A stretch of 64,000 nt of DNA, taken from assembly GCF_031877795.1 (NCBI RefSeq), contig NC_133948.1, positions 10,834,948 through 10,898,947 on the forward strand, given 5' to 3'. Every line of letters starts with the position of its first letter. The first letter of the stretch is position 1. Shown here piece after piece: positions 21,581 to 33,500 of this stretch. Below the pieces are notes generated by a model, which did not search any database, was not told where the DNA came from, and saw only the letters and a list, made by a program, of their open reading frames with translations. The position numbers and the translations under genes were made by a program. The DNA comes from Strix aluco. Lineage: Eukaryota > Chordata > Aves > Strigiformes > Strigidae.

Positions 21581-24500
21581 ATGGCCCGTCCGCCGCTCCC
21601 CGCCGCCGCGTTGCTGGCCGCCGCTCTGCTGCACTGCGCGCCCGCCGCGCCCGCCCGCAGACACAAGCCGGTGAGTCGGGACCACCCGGTGCCTCCCCCC
21701 GTCCCCTCCCGGTATTCCGTGTCCCAGCCGGTCCCTTACCCCGCGGCTCTCCGGTGCAGCCCCGAGGGGAGCATCTCCCCGGCAGAGCCTCCGCCGAGGG
21801 GGACCAGCCGCCGCCCCCCCCCAGGGATGCCGGTACGGGCAGCGATGCGCTGCCGGGAGTCACCGGTCGGGGGACGAAGCTGCTCCTGCCCCGGCGATGC
21901 CCCAGCGGTGTCCCCCGCCCGGGCACCCCCGCTCCGCCGGCTCCTTTTGGCACGTTGGGGGAGTTTTCACAGGCGTGTGCTCCTTTCTGCGGAGCAAGGG
22001 GAAAAACAAAGACCGGGACAAGGAGTGTTTACGAGAGGACACGGGATCCCCCCTTCCTTTAAAGGCAGCTGCCTGCGAATAACCCCCCCACACACACACA
22101 CGCTGTGCTGGCAGTTCCGAGAAGCGTTACAGGGAGACGAGCCGAAAGGGATGAATCAAACGCGCAGGCAGGAGGGGAGCAGCAGGGCTCTTTCGTCCTG
22201 CCAGAGCCCAGCACCTGGGATGGAGCAGCCGGCAGCGGGGACGGCCGGGCCGGAGAAGAGCCGCGGCGTGCGAGGGGACCGGGGGACGGGAGAAGACAGA
22301 GAGCTCCTTGTGCTGGGAATGTGTGCGTGCGTAATCGGGTTATTATATACATGCGCTTCGCCAGTGTGCCATAAAATAATGACAGAGCAAATGCCCGGTA
22401 GCAGCCCAAGGGGATTAGTTCAGGTTCTGTCGATGGTTTTATTATCAGCTCTGTCATCTGAGTACTTTCTAACTTGGCTGCTAAATATGCTGTGGGCTGG
22501 GACTTGGCACGGAGCAGCCTTGGCCCCCAAAGTGCCGGTATTATTCCAAACGAAATGTCACTGCGCTTGGCTCCGCTCTGCCTCTGAGAAGGGTGAGGCC
22601 AAGCACTCAGGCAGTGGTACCCTGCACCCCAGCTATGACAGCGCTCTGCAGATTTCATCCCCATCCGAACGTGCAAGTGGTGGGCTGGGAGGGCAGAGCT
22701 CCACCTGCGTAAAGCTGGAGACGGCTGGCTCCTGCGGGGACACTGGCTGGGCTGGCGGCTGCCTCACGCTCTGCCGTGTGCCGGTCGTGAAGCTGCTGCT
22801 CCTGGAGGGACCTGCGTAGCCTCTGGTCCTGGTCTTGGTGCCAGCAAGGACCTGTGCGGGATCCCCGGGGAAGGGAGAGCCAACCTGGCTTTCACACCAT
22901 CTGAGCTCGGGTCCGGTCCAGCTGCAATGTGCACTGTTCATCTTTTGCCAGTGCTCGCAGCTGCAGATGGACTGCAGAGGTTGCTGGGGCTCATCTGCCT
23001 TGGCCAGCAACCCTTGAATGGGGGGAATCCACCAAACTGCCAAGGAGCACAGAGTTAATGCAAGAGTCCAGGTCTGCTCAGGCCCCTGGTCCATCTAATT
23101 CACTACCACGCCCCTGAAGAAGGTCCCCCCAGTTGGCAGTCTGCTGCCCAGAGATGGTTTCTTCCTCATCCCAGGCTAATGCTCTGCATCGTGAGTGCTA
23201 ATACTTTCCTCTTGGCTGGAGTAACTCCAGGTGATGCTCCTACAGGATGTTTTGTTCAGGAACATCTTGTGTTTGTGTGTTTGACCAGCCATGTGGAGCT
23301 CAGGGTTTCAGATCAATGTATTTCACTCAGTCTTTGCAGGGATGGTGGCTGCATTGCTGTGGGGTTGGAAATGGACAGATGATTTTCAATCCTTTCAAAT
23401 AGCAGTTCTCTCATCCCAAAAAGCTGCCCTTTTGGGTTCCTCACCTGGTGTCAAGTCTTCTGAAGGTTATTCTACCACCTCTGAGGTAAAGCTAGCATCA
23501 TGGTGGTTGCTCTCACATATGATATAAGTTGACAGCAGTGCACCCCATTCCTCTCCCGACGGGGGTACACACACCAGCACAGAATGGCTGCGGAGGGATT
23601 GCTGGGCTGACAGTGGCCCGTGCATGTGTTTCTGGCGTCAAACCTTCTGTATCCTCTCTTAGGAGAGAGCTCTGCCATGCCATCTCATGTTCAGTTCTCT
23701 GGCTACTCTGAGTCTCTGCACAAAGAGATGCTTCGCTGTGTCTAACAGCAGCTAATTTCCTGTCCGGGCACCTTTTGCTGTCGGGTGATGAATGAGAAAG
23801 GAGCCGAGAGGCTGAGCTGGGAAAAAAGACTCACACTCCTACAAGAGGCAGCGGTGACTTCCTCGAGATGTGCTAGTAGCCGGGGTGGGCAAGGACTGCC
23901 CTCGGTGCAGCAGGGTCCTGCACCATGGCTATTCGGTGCTCCAATAACAAGCCACAACAGCAGGAACCGAGGGGGGAGGGAATCAAGGGCTAAGATTCAT
24001 TTTAAAGCCAGGCTACACAGGGCAAGTTGCAGAAGGACCTGTGTTCTTTGCAGCAAAGCCTGTAGATCTCCTTCACTTTTACATTAACGCCTAAAGAAAA
24101 AAAGAGAAAACTGAGAGCAGAATACAGGCTGTGTCTGGTGTCCACTGTAAAACTTGAGAACAAAAGATCTGCAGTCCTCGGGGCAGTGCACACGCAGACA
24201 CTGAATTCCTGCATTGCTTTCGGCTCCCCTGGGAAATCAAAGTCAGTCCATTTGCTGGGAAACTCTCAGTGGAGAAACGGTGGGCACCCTCCCAGCTGCC
24301 AGTGTAATCCCTCGGGAGCCGTATCCTGCAGCTCTCGTCCTGAACCCAGCAGGTTTGCCGCTGGAATCACGGTGCTGCCCTCCCCGCGGGCCAGGAGCCG
24401 GGGAGGCCGCCTGCCTCGCTCAGGGCTCAGGCAGCTCCCGCAGGAAGGTTTGATTTGCAACTCTTTAGCTTGGCTCTTTAAATACCGCAGTAAGCGTTGG

Positions 24501-27500
24501 GGTAATTTTAGGCATGTTTGTCCTCTGCTCTGGGAGAGACTCAAGACACATGCAAGCAGTTATTCTTCAGCGGGTTTGTTGTGTTTGTGCTTTCACATGC
24601 AACACACATGCACACCCTGCAGCGTGGTAAGACTTAGGGTGCGCAGCTGGCAAAGCGGAATGGGGAGGGCGCAGGGAGGAGAGAAGCGCTTTGTGGAGGA
24701 TCCCCCACTCCAACTCACACGGCACAGCACTTGCTTCCCCCATGCGTATCCCGCCCTGGCATCGTAACTTGGGGGGCTCAGCAGAGGAAGGGTGCACTGT
24801 GTGGGTCTTGTTGAAAAAGAATCTTCCATGGAAAAATTGTCCTGCAGAGACTTTTCACACCAGAGACACTGTCAGCTCTTTCCTACTAATCCCAAGTACA
24901 CAGACAGGTAAATGAAGGGTTCCTGGATATTCTTACACTGGGGATGCCTCAGCCTGTAACGTGAATAGACGCACTACTGAGTCTGAACATAGCTATCCAG
25001 CAAAATGAAAAGCATACTTCAGGGGTTCACTGAGGGCCACAGACATGTTTTTAGAGGTTCACTGAGATCCTGGTGCAGGCGAGACCCACAGGGACAGACA
25101 GGTGACCAGACCTCCTCCTCTTAGTGGGATTTGGGCAGGAGAGAGACATCTCACAAAAGTGGGCCTGTGAAAATTAGTGTGGGGGGGGAAAACTTTCCAG
25201 GCATCTCCAGGAGATTGGGCAGGGGGGCAGTGCTTGTCTTGTGCGTTGGAGATCCCAGCCTGCGCATCTGAGCAGCATACACTCCCTGAGGGTAGAACAT
25301 CCCCCATAGCTCTGGAGAGGGCTGCTCTGTGCCAGGTGGCCATACCCAGTGGGAGATGTCCTGGCTGTTGTCCTTGGGCTGGGCACAGATAGCTCATTGC
25401 TCACCTTAGCTTGGATGCAATTGCACAATGAACAACTCAACACCCTTCCTCCTCTGCCTGGAGTGTGTCGCATCCTAGAGCGGTTTCTTGGTTTCAAGGG
25501 GATTTCTAGGTCATCAGATTAAGGGCTCTTGAAACCTTTTGCTATCCCGGCATCCTGGGGCTTGTTTGCTTTGTAAGTACTCCTGTTTCTGGCAAACTGC
25601 TGCTTGGGTGACACCAGCAGCTTGGTTGTGGTGTTATTGATGGACTAGACTCACAAACTGTCACGTAATTAAAGTGTCTGATAATAAAAATAGTCCTGCA
25701 GTGTTTATTCATTTGCTTTCTCTTGTTACATCAGAGCCTGGGTCTTCTCATTCTGTCTGTGGGCATAAACATTTGCAGTCCATAATGTTTCATGTTCCAC
25801 GTTGCTTAGGAAAAACAAACATTTTCCTTTTTTCGTTGCCAACAACAACTACCACCAAATAATCCGGAAATAAACTGTCAGGCCCCAGGAGGTAGTGCTT
25901 GATGGTGCCACAGAGTATGGGAAGTGAGCGGAGAGGAACCTCCAACTGCGTATGCACGGGCAGGCTCTGCAGCACCTTCCGTTTGGCCAAAGTTTGGCTT
26001 CAGCCTTTGTATTCTCCCTGACTGTCTGCAGCAGGACCGAGCTTCAGCCTGGCATGAAGGAGCCAGTCAGAAGCATTTTGTGTAAGCAAAGAATTCATAG
26101 TTAGAGGTGTTGGGAGACTTTGCCTTGTTCTTGGGGAGGTAGGATCAGTAATCTGGTGGCTTTCCCTAGGCGTTGTTTCCACTGAGCTTCCATTGTTTCC
26201 ACTAACAGTGCCTTGACCAGGAGCACACTTAGCTCAGAGTCTGACCGGACCACAAACATAATCTGTTTCTGCCATGAAATTTTTCCTGCAGCGTTAGCAC
26301 TCTCCGAGGCTAGCCTGCTTCTGGGACACAACCTGACTAGAGTGGAGCTGGCTCTGGTTTTACCACTAACCATCAGCTGTAGCTGCACTTTCAAATATAA
26401 CCCCTGCAAAGCCATGCTGGGCTGAGAGGCAGGCTGGTCAAAGAGCCAGCCATGGTACTCCGTGCACCAGGACAACAGCGCTGATCTCGGGCAGGAACAT
26501 TGCTGCATCCTATTAAGGGCGTGCAGAGCCCCTGGAGGGCACAGCCACCTGTCAGTGGACAGAAATGGGGTGAGAGAACTGCCTTACATGAGAACTGCAG
26601 GAGAAAGCATCTCTGTTCTCCTTCCCCATGCATTGAACTAAGGGCAGGAGTGCTCCCAGGTGCAGACTTATAGGTGAGAGGAGGATAATGCTATTGGCCA
26701 AAGAGGCAGCAAATGCCAGGGCCTCCTCAAACACTCTTGAGTAGCAGAAGGAGAAAGCAGGGAGAAATGGAGAAACAGCAGCAGAGGGACAGGGAGATGG
26801 GCAGAAAGCCCATAAGCTCATCCCTTAGCGGAAGAGGAAACAGCCCCCAGTGACAGGGGAAGTATCCAAGACTGATGGGATTTGCATTGTAACTTGTCCA
26901 GTCACTCTTGTCTGACGAGGAGCGGGGGGGTCTCCTTTCGTGTCCATGCTGCAGAAGCAGGCAGCAGCCCAGGTAGTTGGGTACACAACAGAGGAGACAA
27001 GTTCAGGGCAGGCAGCAGAGGATGGACCCAGATAGAGGAGAGCACTGGATTTGTCAGTACCAGGCACTGGCCTCACTCTTGAGGTTATTTAAACACAGAG
27101 TTGCTGATACTCCACTGTGGCTGTGCTGCTCCGGCTGCTTCTCCTCCTGGGAGGTTCCGGAGGGTGAGTACTGCCCAACACCATGAGGTTAAAGATGCTC
27201 CTGGCTCCTCGGGATGGCTGGGACACTTCCTGGGAAGCTTGGCTGGAGTTCTTCTGGCCCCAGCAGACCCAGAAGTGATGGCTGTTGTATCGCAGCACTT
27301 GAGGGCTGATAAAGCTGTGAGGAACTGAGTGGGCAGTCTGTATCTCCACTGTGGTTTCTGCTCTCCCATGGGATTTGTCCTTTTCCTCCTGTTCCCTCTC
27401 AGCCTTTTGGTTACAATGCTGCAGGAAGTGGCACCTTCTTTGCGAGGAGCTGTGCCCAGCCTGCGGCACAGCCCTCTTTGTTGTAGAGCTTTGCTCCTCT

Positions 27501-30500
27501 GCTGTCCTCACTGCCCTTAACCCTTGGTTTCAGGCTTGGCAGCCCCTCTGTGCTCGTGTTGTGTGGACATTTTGCTGCTCAGTCTCTATTGTAAAGCCCT
27601 GGCCTCTACGCCTGGCTAAAAACTGTCTGTCCCCACACACAGTGGCCACCCCTGACTGTGGGTTATACTGGGAAGGGCAAATGGCTGCACACACTTAGCC
27701 AGAGGCTCAGATCTGGCTCTGCACTCAGCTGGTCTGAACGCCCACCCAGGGTTGCAGGGATTTTTCCTTTGCTCTTGTCTTCAGTAATCCTTTCTCCTCT
27801 GGTGGTGGGATGGGCAGAGTGGGGATGCCCAGATAGTTACCCAGCAGCCAGTGTCCTCCTCATCCTCTCCTCACTGGTCTGTACTAGCTTCAGCAGCAGC
27901 ATAGCCCTAAGCAAGCCCCTAAGCATACAGCTCGGGAGAACAAACAGGATCTCCCCAAGAGAGGGTGGCTTCAGTGCTGGGTGGGAAGGATGCAACCTTA
28001 AGCAAGAGGACATGTTATCTAAGCCTCGGGAAGTGCCTGCAGCAAGGCGTGTCCAACCAAGGAGACTGAAATCTCCAGCCTGATGTGTCTCCTGAGCATT
28101 GTTTGGCAAGGGGTTTCTGCCTGTCACATTTTCCCTTGCCGGCTGTGCCTGCAGTGGCATTTTCCAGCCCTTTCCTGCCATGGTGCTGATGTCGGTGCAG
28201 TGACGACAGGGAGACTTGCTGTTTGTCTAGGGGCACAGCAAGCACACGGGACAGCAGGGCAGGTCTTGCCTCCTCCTGCCTCCACCCAGGGCCATTTGCA
28301 GGGCCACCCTGTGTCCCTTCCCAGGGCCTGGTCTTGGCAGAGGGCAGGCAGGCGGGAGCAGGAGGATGCTGCCTAAGGCAAGGTGGAGTTTGGATGGCTG
28401 GAAGCTGGGATTCATGCCAGTGGCCTTAAGCTAACCAAAGAGGAGAGAGAAAACCTACCTCTGGTCTGCCTCTGAACATGGGAACCCTCGGGGCAGGAAG
28501 GAAACAGGCAGTTCCTCCTTTCTCTGCTCCTGCTTGGAGGAGAGTGATAATCTGCAGTTTATGCCAATGCCCCCAGCTGGTACTGCAACAACTGGCCTTC
28601 CCAGGAGACTGGGGGGATGTGCTTAGCACAGCTGAGACAAAAAAATGGGAGTATGCACATCTGGGACAGCCTCAGCCTGCTCACCTACCTGGGAAACTCC
28701 TGAGGGTTTCCCAGTGCTCCCAGTTCCACAGCGAGGGCTCTCCCCAGAGTCCATCTCTACTCTACCCATGTGCCTCGGAGCAGCTGTTGCACACCTCCTG
28801 GTCCTGGGAAACCAGACACATTCATCACCCCATGTCCTCGGGCAGCAGGACCTGCCTCTGGGCACAGTGGGTGCTCTGGAGCACACCCAGGAGCAAGGAG
28901 CCCAGTGGCTCTCCAGGGTGGGCTTTGGTGACACAGCTGCCATTATGTGCTTGGCAGAGGGTCTCATCAGGGCTGGGAGCAAGATGTTGGCCAGGACATG
29001 AACCTTATCAGCTCCTCCTGCCAGCTGGCCTTCGCAGGCACTAGCTGCCAGCCCAGGCAGGGTGCCAGGCAGCTCTTAGGGAGCTCCTTTTAAGAGAGAC
29101 AGGTACCTCCAACCTGGCAGGGCTCCAGCGTTCAGCAGGAGCAGCCCAATGCAGCCTCCTGTGGGGCAGGCCAGCCCTTACTCCCTCCTTCCACTAACAC
29201 ACTGGATGGATTCTCAGTGCCGTGGCTGGTGGCTTGGGTAGGCTTTGCTGTTCAGGATGTAAAATGACTCTTTTGCACGTGTGGATGGTGCGGTTCTTAG
29301 GGGGTGTGAAAGCGCATTGGGACACCAGGATTGGGTTGATGGTTTCTGAGGCAAAGGCTGGCAGGTGCCAAACCACCAAGTGTGTGTGTCTGTCTGCAGA
29401 GGACAAGCCAGCAGGCTGGAGTGGTGACAGACACATGAAAAGCCGGACACCTAAACTGCACCTTGTGTGACCTCCCTGGCTCCTTTGTCCATCTGTGCAT
29501 CGCTCAGAGGCACGGGGCCACTGCAGAGTTGGGAGCTCGGTAGCGGAATTAATGCCAAGGGCTTCACACTTCATTCCAGCCCGCATGAATGGGCTCATTG
29601 TAGGGAACGGAGCGGTGGCAGCACGTGGATTACATGGCATCATGGCAGCTCTGGCATCATGCCATCCTGACCTTCGTGTCCCCGGCAGGGCAGCCAGGAG
29701 AGCTGGCCTGGAAGAAGGCAGCATTTTTCAGGGGAAGGAAGGGGACCCCTAAACCCCAGGTTCTCACTCTGGAGCACTGTGGGATGGAGCCTGCCTGTCC
29801 GAGTAGAGGTGCATCACTGCTGCACCTCAGCTCTTCCTGCTGCTCAAATGCCTTTAAGTTTGCCTGCACAGAGTCAGGCAAAAAAATCTGTGTTTGGACC
29901 TCTGGCTTGTGCAGCATGGTGATGCAGGGACCAAGTGCCTCTCACCACACAACACGTTACAGCAGGTTGGGGATTACACTTGGTTGATGTTTCATGGTGG
30001 CCCCATTGTCCTGCTGTCAGGTGGGAAACCAGTGGAAGTCAGCTAATTAGCATTAATCAATGTTGCCAAGAGGAACTGTGCTTTTCAACTAAGTGTGGGA
30101 GAGCCCAGGTGATCTTATCTGCAAGCAGAGTCACAGGTGCAGTGAGGCAAGGGGGTACGGTCCTGTCCCTCCCTCTGCAGAACTGGTGACCTCAGGGGCT
30201 TCAAGGATAGTCACTGCTGCTCTCTGCCCCATGCGCTGGGTTAAGTCACCCCCCAGATCCCTGTGTCCTGCTCTCCAGCTTGTTACGTCCCCTAGCCATG
30301 CTGAGAGCCTGCTCACCATGCCAGGACAGCAAGAGGACACCACAGAAGCGACAGCAGGGAGCACAACTGTCTGCTGGGGACTAAAGGCTTTCTCCCATTA
30401 ATATCAGCTCTACCCGGGGCCAGGAGGGAATAAAGGGTGTGGGGCAAAGGGCGAGAATTTACTCCCTAGTGATTTGTTTCATTCTTGAAGGGTCTGGTTC

Positions 30501-33500
30501 TCATCCACAGCTTGCAAAAACATTTCCTGCCGGCCAGCTGCCAAGGAAAAGCAGACCAAAAATAGCCCAGTGCTTAGGGGGTGCCATGGCATGACACAGT
30601 GCCTCCCAGGTGTGACCTGGCCTCACAGCGGCAGAGCCCAGGGAACAGAGGATGTTTGTGGGGAGCAGCCTGTGCCCTAGCAGTGGGGGAACAGCCCCAG
30701 GCAGAGGTGGAACTCACCGCTGCAGGACTGCTGTGGGCAGACATTCGCCACTCTGCATCAGGCCGTCTCTTCGCAGACCACTGACGTCATGGCTTTGCTT
30801 TTCCCTTTTAGGACGTGTCTCGAAAGCATCACACCTGGAAGGAGCAGAGTCCTTGGCTGTCTTCCTTCGTGAATGCTGTGGGGACCGGTGTGCCCGCCAA
30901 GGGCTTCCTTGTGGGTGCAGATGAGCCGACGGCACGCTGGAACCCACCCCGCTGCGGCGTGCCGGACCTCCCGGTGTTCCCAGACGGCCAGAATGGGCGG
31001 AACCGGCAGAAGCGGTTCGTCCTCTCCGGCGGACGCTGGGACAAGACTGATCTCACCTACAAGTAAGAGAGGCCCGAAACAGGAGTCAGGCTGGTTTGCT
31101 TCTCCCTTCCCCAAACCTCTCAGCCTGGTGTTCCCTGGAGCGTGGCATGCTGTGATGTGACCATAAAAGCTGGAGGGCAGCCAGGGGGCAGGGAGCCACA
31201 TGCTAAACCACCAGCGGGGTTGTACCCAGCACCTCCACATCCCCTCACGCACACGCTCCCATAAACACAGCTGCCACCCACCCCTGCCCAAACACATTCT
31301 GCATCACCCCTTGATCCGTCCCGCATCGACACCCCCGTGCACATATGTTCACTTCCCTACATCAAACCCCTGACGTGTGCTGAGCTGAGCCTCCACCACT
31401 AGCCCTCTCCTGCTGTGCCTTTGCCCCCACAGCCAGCCTGCTGTGGGCTCACCTCACAGTTTATTTTAAAAAGACCTTTTCATTCAGCTGTTATTGATGT
31501 TCCCATAAACACAACTTCAGTGTAAAATTTTGCCCAAATCACCCCACACGTTCTCAATTGCGAATCTGCTCAACAGGCTTGCGGGGGGTTGTGCTGCCTC
31601 CCCAGATGCCCACAGGGGAATGAGTAGAGAAGCGAGCAAGTATGGACCTTGACAGCATGTAAATCATCTTTTGTTTAAATGCAGAAGACAGTTCCTCATA
31701 GCATTAAAGGGTTGTAGATAACAGAAAGGCTTCTTCCTTTTTTTTTTTTTTTGGTCAACAGTGTTAAAGAAACACAGCAGAGATGAACACACCAAAACTG
31801 TTAATGGAAGGGAAAGAAAGCTCCCTCTGTGGCAGACCTTACAGTCTGCTCTGAGTGAGCCCAGGTTTCCAGGGGCAAAAAAATGTAGAGATTGAGGAGG
31901 AGAAACCACATCACACCACTCCCAGGCACCTCTGGAGGGGCAGGTTCATGGGGGACAGACCTGGGAAATGCTGCAGCACTTGACTCCAGAAAAACGCAGA
32001 TCTGGAAAGCTCTCCAGAGAGCTCACCTCTGGACCCACCAGCCAGAGGGTTTCCACACTGATGGGATTTATCTGCTGCACATGTTGCTTGGAAGAGGGCA
32101 GCGGAGCAGTGCTTGTATGGACTGGAGGTGTTCTGGTGCTGAGAGAGAGCGGCAGCCCTAGTGATGCTGATCCTACAGCTGGTGTCTTCACGACAGCAGT
32201 GTCCATGGGACAGCAGCTGATGCTCTCCTCATCCCATGTCTGTTGCCTTTCAGAATTATCAGGTTCCCATGGCAACTTGTAAAAGCTAAAGTGAGAAGGA
32301 CCATCGAGGAAGCTTTGAAAGTCTGGAGCGACGTGACCCCGCTGACCTTCACCGAGGTGCAGGAGGGACGGGCTGACATTGTCATCGATTTCACAAGGTG
32401 AGCATGGTGGGCAGCAGCACCCTCCTCCCAGACAGAGAAACAACCTTTGCATGCAAAACCCCAAGCCTCTAACCAGAGAAGAGAGCTGTCAACACACAGG
32501 CACTTAAATGGAGGCTCAAATTTCTGCTTTCAGGCACTGGGATTTTTTTGGTTTTGTTTTTTTTTGTCAGTTGTGGGCTGCTCGGTGTAAGTGCAGCTGT
32601 TCCATGCTGGCTGTGCACAGCACCGTTACTGATCGTTCATTAATTTTCCTGGTACATTTACGTTTCTCTGCCCACAGGCTGTTTTCCTAAGCATTTGTTT
32701 TGACTTTCCATCTTCAGGTCCTCCATCCTGTCCCTTGACTGAACGACGTAACTGTCTGCCCAAAGACAAATATAGTTTCTTGGTTAAATGAATCTTGGCT
32801 CCTGAAATTTACTTTTGGCAAAATACACACGGGGGCAAAGACTTCCCTCTGCTGCATGTTTGCACAAACTAATAAAGGCCGTGGAGACCATCCAAGCAGT
32901 GATGCAATTTGCATGCTGTGTATTTGCCTGTGCTTCCCTCAGCTCTCTAAAGTGGCCACATCTCTCATGGGTTTCCTTCCTTATTCAACAGTGGGCTTGG
33001 CTTGAGGGAGGACCTGAGGGTTTGGCTGGGTTCACTGCTGGCTGCCCCTCTGCATCCCCCCACCACTCAGCTATGTCAACTTAGTCTTGGCTTGAGCAGC
33101 CACCTACTTCATTCTTTAGGCTCCATGGTCAGCTTTGGGCTGGAAGCTGAACAGTGGGAGGAAAAAAACATCCCTGAGAAAATATACAAACTCCCCAGGG
33201 CTTGCTGTGACTGAGCTCTGCTTCCTCAGCGCTTGGTGTGACCAAGCTCTGCTTCCTCAGTGCCCTGATGCAGAACCGGGGCTGTGGCAATCGGAAGGGC
33301 TCCGAGCAGTTGATCTGGACTGGTGGGATGAGCTTGGGATGGGAGTGAGAGCTGCTGTTCCCTCGCAGTGGCTCCCCGCCTTTGGCCATACAGTGCTGTT
33401 CACTGGAGGCACACAGCCGTCTGTCTGAGGTGCAATGTATCTTCCCTCCAGGTACTGGCATGGAGATAACTTGCCTTTTGACGGGCCCGGAGGGATCCTG

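Larger units (their letters stand above)
21190..22290. promoter_or_regulatory. CpG island covering the MMP11 promoter and exon 1
   Basis: CpG density is high from about 21190 through exon 1 (21581-21670) into the first 600 bp of intron 1. It contains GC boxes of the CCGCCCC type in both orientations, mostly inside the palindrome described separately. Boundaries are estimated by eye. Confidence 0.7.

Noticed and set aside
21218-22819. Plus-strand open frame of 533 codons
   Set aside because: It reads through the palindrome, MMP11 exon 1 and into intron 1. Only the part at 21581-21670 is the true MMP11 frame, ended by a clear GTGAGT donor.
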